From assembly GCA_008704415.1 (NCBI GenBank), contig VXIS01000140.1, positions 49,186-113,185 on the forward strand: a stretch of DNA of 64,000 nucleotides, read 5' to 3'. Source of the stretch: Sphaerosporella brunnea (lineage: Eukaryota; Ascomycota; Pezizomycetes; Pezizales; Pyronemataceae). Of the stretch, positions 1-8,987 are shown piece by piece. The translations under genes were made by a program, and so were the position numbers. Every line of letters begins with the position of its first letter. Within the stretch, counting starts at the first letter, position 1. A model generated the notes under the pieces. It did no database searches. It was not told where the DNA came from and saw nothing but the letters and a program-made list of their open reading frames with translations.

Positions 1-285
1 CGGGAATATAATGCCAGTTATATTAGCAGTGGTGAGGGAGGCGGAGGAGGAGGAGAAGGAGGGAGCGAGGTTGTGCAGACGGTTGACCTGGATGAGTTTG
101 TGTTTAGGGAGGAGGCGGAGGGGGGACGATATACGAAGGCTTGTAGATGTGGTGAGGAGGAGGGGTTCGTCATAAGGGAGGAGGAATTGGAGGCTGCAGT
201 CGGGGAGGGGGAGAAGGAGGTTGTGGTGGGATGCGTGGGGTGTAGTCTTTGGTGGCGGGTGGGGTTTGAGGTTGTAGATGGTTAA
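1..285 (+). CDS. dph4: DPH4-like J-protein, C-terminal part (partial)
   Basis: The window opens inside this gene. Frame 1 is open from base 1 to the stop at 283-285, giving about 94 residues. A Gly/Glu-rich linker is followed by a DPH-type (CSL) zinc finger: a CRC pair, then about 30 residues later a CVGC pair followed by SLWWRV. In this family the finger follows a J domain, and the protein (yeast Jjj3/Dph4) helps the first step of diphthamide synthesis on elongation factor 2 in the cytosol. The first visible residues (REYNASY) would fit the end of a J domain, but that domain lies upstream. A DPH3-type protein is less likely, because here the finger is at the C terminus after a linker. Confidence 0.75.
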   Translation, partial: REYNASYISSGEGGGGGGEGGSEVVQTVDLDEFVFREEAEGGRYTKACRCGEEEGFVIREEELEAAVGEGEKEVVVGCVGCSLWWRVGFEVVDG

Positions 286-326
286 TGCCACGATACCAAC
301 ACGATGAGCAATAGATCCGAATCTCA

Positions 327-504
327 ACTTCCTTCAGCGTCCCGACAACATCCGACGGGAAAAAAACAAGTGCAAAGAAAAAATCGCGACGCCGAAAGAT
401 CCTAAAACCCTTCGTAGAAACATCATCTCTCTTTGTGCAATGAGGGTGACATCTCCAGAGCCTATTGCTTCAGGAGCCAACAGAACTCACATCAAGGTAA
501 GTAT
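327..504 (-). ncRNA. U1 snRNA-like gene, divergent copy
   Basis: Read on the minus strand from 504, the RNA begins ATACTTACCTTGAT, the U1 5' end that pairs with the 5' splice site. Stem-loop I folds with one bulged U (GAGU(U)CUGUUG against CAAUAGGCUC). Stem-loop II has the loop ATTGCACAAA, the U1A-type AUUGCAC motif, with one stem mismatch. Stem-loop III (CGAAGGGT against ATCTTTCG) is kept. A short terminal CGUC/GACG stem follows. The Sm-like tract at 377-385 reads GATTTTTTC and lacks the usual G after the U run, so function is uncertain. It is the same strand and layout as the better copy at 13756-13946. The 3' end is approximate. Confidence 0.75.
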
Positions 505-1473
505 GAGAAAAGGAAAAGGAAAGAGGGAGAAAAGGCGGGTAAAATATGCAGGTGCGAGTGATGCCTCGTGCCTTCCCCTAGCGGTTTTCTTTTTTTCATA
601 TTTAAATTGAATTTCTTCTTCGAGTGCTCATGGAAGTGCGGGAACATGGAGTGTTGATGTTGTGTTCAAGGGCAATTCGCCGAGTGAGAAGCTATGGAAC
701 GCGGGCATTACCACCGGAGTGCTTTCATCTCACATGGCACAGGTACAAAGCACTCAGGGCATAGGCATCAGGCAAGATTTCCACATCGCCGTCTAGCTAC
801 CCTTCTCTCTTTAGCACGGCACAAAGTAAGCCGGGAGTCGTCGTTATCGGCCCGTTGAAGAGATTCCAGGGCCAATGAGCTACAAAGGAATGAAAGACTT
901 GTTCCAGTTCGTGATCGCCATTAACCCATCTACAACGTTCGTAGAGGATTTGGGTGCGGTTCAATTAATAGTAGGACGTGTGCTGATGGTTGGATGCAAA
1001 GGGCTACTGCGCGTGTGGGGTCACCAAGCTCAGCCCTATCGCTGGAGCTCCCCACCACCACATAACAAGCGACGAACTGCAAGGAGCGATAATGCAGAAG
1101 CACAGCAGTAATACGTACATAATAATAAAAGGGCATCTCAACCATCCATTCATCATTCCACTGCTGTTTTCTGCGCTGTTTGAACTTCCGCATCTGAGAA
1201 ACGGCAAGTGCCATGCCGCCCGACAGCTCCCGACACCTACTACCTAGCTCTACTCAACTGAGTCACAGAGCTGCTGAGAGCTAAATCTGCTGTCAGACGA
1301 ACAAACTCATATCAGCTGGAAGGCAGTCACGCGTCTCCATAAATACCCGCTCTCTCCCACTTCGCGAAGAAACGCGTCTTCCCATCCATCTCACCATTCA
1401 AAAAAAGAAAATACTGCCCCACCTCCCAGCCCCTTCCCCTCTACCCCTCTACCCCTCTCGAACTTCACTACCA
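505..1473. other. Intergenic, no gene seen
   Basis: Only short overlapping frames on both strands, none with a recognisable domain. It holds the upstream region of the U1-like gene (AT-rich ATATTTT near 543-549 on the minus strand) and the 5' region of the CHFR-like gene. One open stretch at about 625-796 (plus) has no family match and no convincing start. Confidence 0.5.
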
Positions 1474-3051
1474 ATGTCGTCTCCGCCTATGCCCGCCCTT
1501 CAAACTCCCAGGGAGAGTACTCCTACACCTCTCCCTCAGACTCCCCCACCGATGTCGTCGCAGGCTACAGTCCCCGACAGTCCTCCTGGTAGCAAACGCC
1601 CCGCAGATCCACAGGATAGCGACATCTCGGACCTGATCCACAAAGCGAAAGCCTCCCGCTTCTCGGCCCCGCCTCCCACCGCAAACGAGGAGGAATCCAT
1701 CGAAGAACTGCTTGCTAAACAGCTGTTGTGTTCCATCTGCACCGAGCTCTATGTGGACCCTGTGCTTGTCCTCCCCTGCTCCCACAGCTTCTGCGGTATG
1801 CTCACGGAGAGGCCTGGAAGGTAGCTAGTATCTGACATAGCTGCTTGCAGGCTCCTGTGCCGCCCGTTGGTTGCAATTCAACAACACTTGTCCCTCATGC
1901 CGTGGAAAGGTAGTAGAAACGAGGCCCAACACTAGTGCTGCGGAGATGTCGGAAGTCCTGTTGAAGAAGTTCCCAGAGAAGGCGCGCCCGGCCGAGGAGC
2001 TGGAGGAGCTGAAGCGATTTTATAAGCCCGGTGACAAGGTCCCTTTCCTCAGCTGCTACGCTCTCCAAAACAATCCAGTTAACGCTTAGCAAGATCACGA
2101 TCCATGTGCCCAGCTATTCCTCTGAAGACGAAGAGGAAGATGAAGAAGATGACTGGGCCGCAGACAACAGCAATTTCAACTGGCTCCCCTGCCCCACCTG
2201 CCCCAGTGACAACCAGCACGGCTACACCTGCCCCGACCCAATTCCACCTGCTGAGTCCGAACGCGGTCACCGATATTATGGCACCTCCTTCCATGATCAT
2301 GTCAAGTGCAACTGGTGTGAGAGACCCACACCCACGGGTTGGAAACCGTACAAATGCAGCTTATGTTCCGAAACCTATTGCGGAAACATGTTTGACTGCA
2401 CCGCCAACCAGCTGGAAAATTACATGGCACCCGTGCCCGAGCAAACGTACTCCGGCAGTCAGCCGAACGGCTGGCGCAAGTTCAACAACTTTGAGAAAAA
2501 CCGCTTCACAGTGTACGTTGCGGAAAACGAGATATCGTGGGCGACAATCTGGACTCAAGTTAAGGAACACATTCTTACCGTAGCGGGAACCCTCCGCCGC
2601 GACCAAATTATTTGCCGTCGTTGCTATGATAGCCATTTGGAATACGGCTTGATGAATTGGTGGATCTGGTTTCAGGAGAGGAATGGCATCGTTGATAATC
2701 GCGTCAAGTGCTGGTATGGACTCAATTGCCGCACACAGAGACATAACGACAACCACGCAGCGAGGTAAGCTTTCGAGCGAACGCATCAGCATGTTGGCTG
2801 ACTCTCTAAGACTCAATCACGCTTGCTGGGTTACCCCTGAGGCGGAGAGGGTCAGCAACGCTCCGCCGAGGGATTCGGTTCCCATCCCGCACCCTGGTGG
2901 CCCCCGTAGGCAAGCAATTGGCAGTGCCTCTGGCAGCAGCACTGCCCCTGACAATGCCGCCGGCCCCGATCCCGGAGATGCTGTTGCAGCCCCTGATACC
3001 GAAGCCGGCGCCGCTGCACCTAGTCCCAACTTCCAGAACAACGACTCATGA
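1474..3051 (+). CDS. CHFR-like RING E3 ubiquitin ligase with PBZ finger
   Basis: Exons 1474-1795, 1851-2038, 2094-2764 and 2811-3051 join in frame to 473 residues. A Pro/Ser-rich N terminus is followed by a C3HC4 RING (C86, C89, C102, H104, C107, C110, C121, C124), an acidic stretch, and a large cysteine-rich region with repeated CxxC pairs. Near the C terminus is a PAR-binding-zinc-finger-like motif, C376-x5-C382-x8-H391-x5-H397, in the context CWYGLNCRTQ, which closely resembles the PBZ of animal CHFR. The third exon uses an AAG acceptor. No FHA domain is encoded here, unlike animal CHFR or yeast Dma1/2. The likely role is ubiquitin ligation in a mitotic or DNA-damage checkpoint, inferred from the family. 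The CHFR assignment is good; the substrate is unknown. Confidence 0.8.
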
Positions 3052-3651
3052 CATTTTCTCTTTGGTTCAGCTTGATTAGCACTGAGACGAGCGATTTGTG
3101 TTCGCGATTTCCTGTTTTGTTCTTGTTTTTTATTTTTGCAACGGAAGATTACGATGGCTATTGTTAGCCGTAAGATTTCCGGCCAAACTTTGGTTTTGCA
3201 AAGCGAGATTCTTGTGACTGAGTACTAGGAGGTAATTCAACATACACTTTATTTTATCCTAGCTCCGTTTCGCGATATCTAGCTTATACAACGAAATACT
3301 TTTCACTGCGGTCACGGGATTGTACGAGTGATAAGTTATGATTCGCTGTACACATGGTCCAATACACGTCAACCGAAAATGCACAGAGTGGCTGACTACA
3401 AAAACGTATGCTGACCAGAGTATCCATGTCACTGTGGCTGCTCTCTACGTGGCACAGTCACTCACGCATGTCTCTTAGCGCAACCGTGCCCTTTTCTACG
3501 CGCGAGTCTCTCCTGACCAAACCAAACGCTTTCAAGATCCCAGACCAATTTTCTATCGTCCGTCTCTGCTCTGCCAGCCCGCCGCAACATCTTCCTCACA
3601 CGCTGCTCACATCATATTCCACTTCTCCGGCTTAGAAAAACACGCACAATC
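3052..3651. other. Intergenic between CHFR-like gene and PRP39
   Basis: About 600 bases with no supported gene. It is the 3' region of the CHFR-like gene and the 5' region of PRP39, with pyrimidine-rich tracts just before the PRP39 start. Confidence 0.5.
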
Positions 3652-6090
3652 ATGTCAGACTTCGCTATCCCTCCCGATGAGATGAAGCCAGAGTTTGTCG
3701 AGTTCGAGAAGGAGAACCGCGTCGTGCTCGAGGATCCCGATAACTTCGATGCGTGGGAGAAGCTTGTGCGAATAGCCGAGTCGCTGGAAGGCGGTCTGAA
3801 CAGAAACAGCTCACCACAGGCGATCGCGTTGACTCGAAATGTCTTCGATCGCTTCTTGGCCAAGTTCCCGCTGCTGTTTGGCTACTGGAAAAAGTATGCC
3901 GACATGGAGTTCAGTATCGCCGGCACGGAAGCGGCAGAGATGGTACGTGTTTCTGCCTTGTCGCGTGCCGTCTGGCATCGTACTGATACTTCGCCATCAG
4001 GTTTACGAACGTGGTGTCGCCAGTATTGGAATCTCGGTCGATCTCTGGACAAACTACTGCGCGTTCAAAGTCGAGACCTGTCACGATCCGGACGTCATCA
4101 GAGAGTAAGTCTTGTTATCTGCTATTGCAGCAAATCGGTGGACACGGCACGGCTCGTGTTCTGTTTGGAGTTCTCCCCACATCCCTCCACCTCCCTCCCC
4201 TCCCCTCTCTCCCGCATCTCACCCAAATCACATAGCTACATTCGGCGATCGAAAGAAGTACGCTTGAAGGGATCTACTGGTGAGCTGCAAGATCAAACCA
4301 GCCATCCGTCAATATGTGGTCTCACATCATCGTCTCAGACACGTTTTCCCTTTCCTTAGCCTACACCGTCGACACACAAAACACCGAGAATGAGGGTCGG
4401 AAGTGGTCATGAATGCTAATCTTCCCGTATTTGCTCTTTCTTTCCCTTTCCCGCTCGATTTTCACGGCGATCCCCTTCCCCTCTTGCCGTGCAACCTGTT
4501 CTGACGACGCGTGTGTTTAGGCTGTTTGAACGTGGTGCCAATGCTGTTGGTCTTGACTTTCTCTCCCACCCCTTCTGGGACAAGTATATCGAGTTCGAAG
4601 AGCGTCTAGAATGCGAAGATAAGATCTTTGCAATCCTTGAACGGGTGGTGCACATCCCGATGCATCAGTATGCCCGCTACTTCGACCGGTTCAGAACACT
4701 GGCCCAGACCCGGCCGTTGTCTGAGCTTCTACCGGAGGATACCTTGCAACAGTTCCGACAAGAGGTCCTTGCGGATCCTCCCCCAGCGGTACAGGCTGGC
4801 CAACAGCAGATCAAGATGGAGAGGGGAGAGCTCGAGATTGAGCGTGAAATCCGCGCCCGCATCGACAATTTCCACCTGGAAATATTCTCTCGCACTCAGA
4901 CCGAAACGACCAAGAGATGGACGTACGAGTCTGAGATTAAACGGCCCTATTTCCATGTCACCGAGCTGGATGAGCCGCAGCTAGTCAACTGGCGAAAGTA
5001 CCTCGATTTTGAGGAGGTCGAGAGCGGATTTGAACGGGTCTCATTCTTATACGAGCGCTGCCTCGTTACCTGCGCCTTCTACGACGAGTTTTGGTACAGA
5101 TATGCTAGGTGGATGTATGCTCAGGAGGGCAAGGAGGAGGAAGTTCGGAACATCTACCAGAGGGCCAGCATGGTCTTTGTGCCCATCAGCCGCCCTGGTA
5201 TCCGTATCCAATACGCTACGTTCGAAGAGTCCCAGGGCAGACCAGACATGGCTCGGTCAGTGTACGAGTCGATATTGGAGTGCAGTATGTCCCTTATTAC
5301 GTATTCATGGCAGACATGCTAATCACGTATAGTCCCTGGCAACATTGAGACCATTGTTGCGTGGGCCAACTTCGAGCGCAGACAGGGAGGACTCGACGCT
5401 GCGATTGCCGTCTATCGATCCCAGATCGAGAACGACAAGTGTGATATCTACACCAAGGGCGCGCTCACCGCCGAGTGGGCTCGTTTGCTATGGAGGATCA
5501 AGGGCAGCGTGGAGGAGGCCCGGCAAGTCTATCAGGAAAACGCACACTGGTACCTCGACAGCCGGTTCTTCTGGATCAACTATCTCCAGTTCGAGATGGA
5601 CCAGCCCACAAGTGCGGAGACGGAGAATGCCAACTACGCGCGGATACGTCAAGTCATAGATGATATTCGCAAGAAGAGTCATCTCCCTCCACTTACCATC
5701 AAGGATCTATGTCATCACTACATGGTTTACCTGATGGAGCGCGGCACTAAGGAGGCTGCTAAGGAGTTCCTGTACATGGACAAGGAAGTCAATGGGTATA
5801 TCTAATCCGGTATCCCGCTGATCATCGCTAATTGGACAAACAGACCATTCTCTGTCCAGTCGGTCAACAAAGCCAAGCTGGCCGAAGATGGAAAAGAGAG
5901 CACCACCAACCGCCGTATGATGCTTGAAAACGGCCATCCAGGTGTGGAGGTTGACGAGGCTGCGATCCGCCGAGGCGAGAACCCGTACACCAAGTACTTC
6001 CAGCAGCAGGGAGAGAACCCTGTGGCGGGAGTGGCGGCGAACGGCCAGGTGAGTCGTCTCACACCGGAAGCCTCAGCAATGCGTATCTGA
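3652..6090 (+). CDS. prp39: Pre-mRNA splicing factor Prp39 (U1 snRNP, HAT repeats)
   Basis: Exons 3652-3942, 4001-4104, 4521-5284, 5333-5795 and 5844-6048 or beyond. The protein is built of HAT (half-a-TPR) helical repeats throughout; recognisable stretches include FWDKYIEFEERLE, NWRKYLDFEE, FWYRYARWM and VAWANFERRQGG. Prp39 is a U1 snRNP component that helps commit pre-mRNA at the 5' splice site in the nucleus. Intron 2 is unusually long (416 nt) for this locus. The C terminus is unresolved: after NGQ at 6048 there is a good GTGAGT donor, but reading through gives a stop at 6088-6090, and splicing to about 6106 or later would give other short tails. The family call is firm and the last few codons are not. 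Two U1 snRNA loci flank the gene within 10 kb. Confidence 0.9.
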
Positions 6091-6673
6091 TCAGATGCGG
6101 CTCAGATTGCCTAGCAGGGTGGATGGAATGAAAATCATGCAGATGCAAGGATGGCTTGTATTGGTAGTTAAGTTCCTTCTGTTCTTGTTATCTTGTGTTT
6201 TTAGTACTACCTACTTCCACTGCTTACCGCTATCCATTGTTGACCACCTCCTTGTCTTTTTTTTGACGCTGAATGTAAACCCCAGACTGTGCCGGCTTAC
6301 TATTATCGGTGCTTATAAGTGTGGGTGTATGGATTTTGATGTGAAATGGACCTGTAATTTACCTACCTAGGTAGTTAGCTTGGGAGTGAGAATAAAAGTC
6401 ATGAATTGTATCATCCATGCTCCACCACGCGTCTTGGCAAGCCATAGTGGCTGGGGCCTCTCCAGCCACACAGCCCCTTCTTGGACTTGGCGCGCGCACA
6501 AATCCAGTTCGCAGTGTGACTGCTCCTAACGCCCCACACACCAACTTTAGGCTTAGCAATTTGCCTGTCGAACAATCAACGCCAAATCCCGACGACCAGC
6601 AAACGACGAACGACACCCCGTACTAACGACCCACCACCTCTCCAGATTACCCCGCGGCAGGCGTTTGTTCAAA
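6091..6673. other. Intergenic, upstream of ribosomal protein L27
   Basis: No gene seen. It contains the unresolved 3' end of PRP39 and the promoter/5' UTR of the L27 gene. Confidence 0.45.
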
Positions 6674-7593
6674 ATGAAGTGTACGTGCGAATTCCGAAAA
6701 AAAAAAAAATCCTGCAGTCGGCGTTCGGGTCTCTACGGTCTCGCGAAGTGCAGTCGGCGTTCGGGTCTCTACGGTTTCGCGAAGTGGTTGGATGGCAGTG
6801 GGATGAAGCGGATGGGTTAAGATTGGTAGCAAACACGGTCACGACGAGACGATGTTTTCAACCGACGATACGGATTATTGCTTGGCTAGAGATTGAGAGA
6901 CTTGAACGCCGATCGGAGGAAATGAGACCAGGGGACATAGTAGAGGAATGTGAGGGCCGGGTGCTGACTGGGTGCTGTTTCAGTCCTCAAGAACGGTCGG
7001 GTTGCTATCATCACCCGGGGCAGATTTGCCGGAAAGAAGGTGAGTGAGCTATCGGCGATTTCTCGAACATAGCTGCAGTTGCTGACAGCTCTACTAGGTC
7101 GTCATCGTCAAGGGTTAGCAGTCCTCCTCCTCCTCCTCCTCTCGTACCGCGTTGCGCTCGATCTCGCGGCTATCATGGAACGCATTCTGACTCTCGGTTT
7201 CAACAGTGATGGACGACGGCAGCAAGACCCACCCCTTCGGCCACGCCCTGGTCACCGGTGTCGAGCGCTACCCCCTCAAGGTCACCCGCCGCATGGGTAA
7301 GCAGAGGATCGCCAAGCGCTCCAAGGTCAAGCCTTTCATCAAGGTCATCAACTTCAACCACTTGATGCCCACCCGTTACACCTTGGAAATGGAGAGCCTG
7401 AAGGGTGTTATCAACAACGACACCTTCAAGGAGCCGTCGCAGCGGGAGGAGGCTAAGAAGACCATCAAGAAGACCTTCGAGGAGAAGCACTCAGCCGGCA
7501 AGAACAAGTGGTTCTTCACTCGTACGTTCCATTCCGCGGATCCGAGATGTGCAGTAGTAGTGCTGACGATAATCCACAGCTCTTCGTTTCTAG
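6674..7593 (+). CDS. rpl27: 60S ribosomal protein L27 (eL27)
   Basis: Exons 6674-6680, 6984-7039, 7098-7113, 7207-7521 and 7580-7593 join in frame to 135 residues, the normal length of eL27. The protein starts [20 protein letters not shown] (KOW-type fold), continues with VVIVKVMDDGSK and [13 protein letters not shown], and ends NKWFFTPLRF. It is a structural protein of the large cytosolic ribosomal subunit. The first exon is only 7 nt (ATGAAG plus T) and is followed by a 303-nt intron, the pattern often seen in fungal ribosomal protein genes. That intron carries a 36-bp tandem duplication. Confidence 0.95.
6713..6784. repeat. 36-bp tandem duplication in L27 intron 1
   Basis: Two head-to-tail 36-bp units, 6713-6748 and 6749-6784, differ at one base (C to T). 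Both lie inside the first intron of the L27 gene, just after an A run. Confidence 0.9.
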
Positions 7594-7942
7594 ACGCGTC
7601 GTTTTCTTGTATGCTTCTTTTTTCCTTGGGGTTCTTCTGGAGTGAATGTACGGTGGTTTCAAAAGTAAAATGGGAGCCTTCTTGAGAAACAACATCTACC
7701 GCTGCGTTTCTTTTTTGTGTGATTGTTAGAGCGCACGGAAACCAGCTTGCTCTCCGCGCGTACCTCCTTTAATTCAATAGGAAACGTGCCGCACGACATC
7801 AATGCGGGTCATTCTTGCCGCGTTCTTGTACCTTGAATGATTGATTTCATTGTGCGTGGTTGATAATCGTGTGGTAGATTTGAATCGTGCCAAGTGGTAA
7901 CCACCCGAATCACCTTCACACCACAGCCTTCCCGACGACAAA
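7594..7942. other. Intergenic between L27 and the U2AF35 pseudogene
   Basis: About 350 bases without a gene: the 3' UTR region of L27 and the former 5' region of the U2AF35-like copy. Confidence 0.4.
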
Positions 7943-8731
7943 ATGCCGAACTACCTAGCCTCCATCTCCGGCACGGAGCAGGACAAAGTCAACTGCATGT
8001 ATGCTACGGGCGCGATTGATCTCCCCAGCTCCACAACATGCCATCCCAGCTAACATCGGCGAGTTTGTATCCATAGGTTCCTTCTACTACTCGCGCAGCC
8101 GAGCGCCAAGCTCACAAAATTCCGATTGGCTGCAGCAACGTCACAAGCAACGAAGCGAAAATAAAATAACGATTCCCGTGAAGGGCCAAATCGGAATTTT
8201 GTGAGCTTGGCGCTCGGCCGCGCGAGCACTCAAACTCAAAATCGGGGCGTGCCGGCGGCGGCACGGCGATCGGTGCTCGCGCAAGCAAACCTGTACCAGA
8301 ATCCCGCCCCAAACACAAGATGAACGCGCCGCAGCTGCCGAACCACTTCGACGCCTTCTATGAGGGATAGCCAACCCCCCCCCCCCCCAGGGTGTAATAA
8401 GACTTAATCGGCAACGTCTACGCTCGCTTCAAATACGAAGAAGTCGACGCCCTGAACGCCCGCCGGTACGCCGCCCGCCCTATCTACCTACCGCGAGTTG
8501 TCCCCCGTGACCGACTGCCGCGAGGCCTGCTGCCGCCTGAACCCGGGCGAGGGTGGCTTCTGCAACTTCATCCACCGCAAAAAGGAGCCGAGCAAGGATC
8601 TCGAGCGCGAACTCGAGCTGGCTATGAAGGAGCGGCTGAAGATCCGTGGGAGAGACAAGAGAAGTGTTTCCCGCTCCCCCAGCCCGGGAGGCGGGGAGAA
8701 GAAGAAGCGGAGGAGGGATGATTGGAAATAG
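7943..8731 (+). pseudogene. Decayed U2AF35 (U2AF small subunit) copy
   Basis: Recognisable pieces of the U2AF small subunit occur in order: YLASISGTEQDKVNC, then after a likely intron SFYY, then KIGAC, HGDRCSRK and KMNAPQLPNHFDAFYE, then DLIGNVYARFKYEE and ARRYAARPIY, then ELSPVTDCREACCRLN, FCNFIHRK and an SR-like tail ending at 8731. U2AF35 normally reads the AG of the 3' splice site. This copy is broken. A MITE splits zinc finger 1, KIGACR is followed by two extra Arg codons, the frame shifts between NPAPN and KMNAPQ, and the middle of the RRM is missing beside a C run. A four-base gain precedes ELSPV, and residues of the second zinc finger are lost. A working copy should exist elsewhere because the gene is essential in other fungi (inference). 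Confidence 0.85.
8091..8225. mobile_element. MITE with about 40-bp terminal inverted repeats
   Basis: Arms 8091-8130 and 8185-8225 are inverted copies with one substitution and one indel; the core shared string includes GCGCCAAGCTCACAAAATTC. A 54-bp spacer separates them. The element has no coding capacity and sits between the codons for FYY and KIGAC of the U2AF35-like copy. No clear target duplication is visible, so the family is not assigned. Confidence 0.8.
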
Positions 8732-8987
8732 GATGGAACTTCAGCCCAGATGCCGGATCTCATGGCCAAAACATCGGTGATATTGCGCAGGGGCGACAGT
8801 GTTCCATTATGTGTAAATGACAATTGGTTCAGTCACAATTTTGTTGACTAATCTCGTAACCCAAAGGCAGACTGTTTCACGGTTGATCATGAGTCCATCA
8901 ATTATTCAAAATGGCATTGATGTGTCAGCTGCAATTACTCTAGGCTCTAGTCCTGATATACATCCGCAGCCCCGCCCCAGCACTCAC

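Noticed and set aside
430..800. Small spliced gene starting at ATG 439 with a GTAAGT donor after ATCAAG.
   Set aside because: The ATCAAGGTAAGTAT string is the complement of the U1 5' end; the apparent donor is explained by the antisense U1-like gene.
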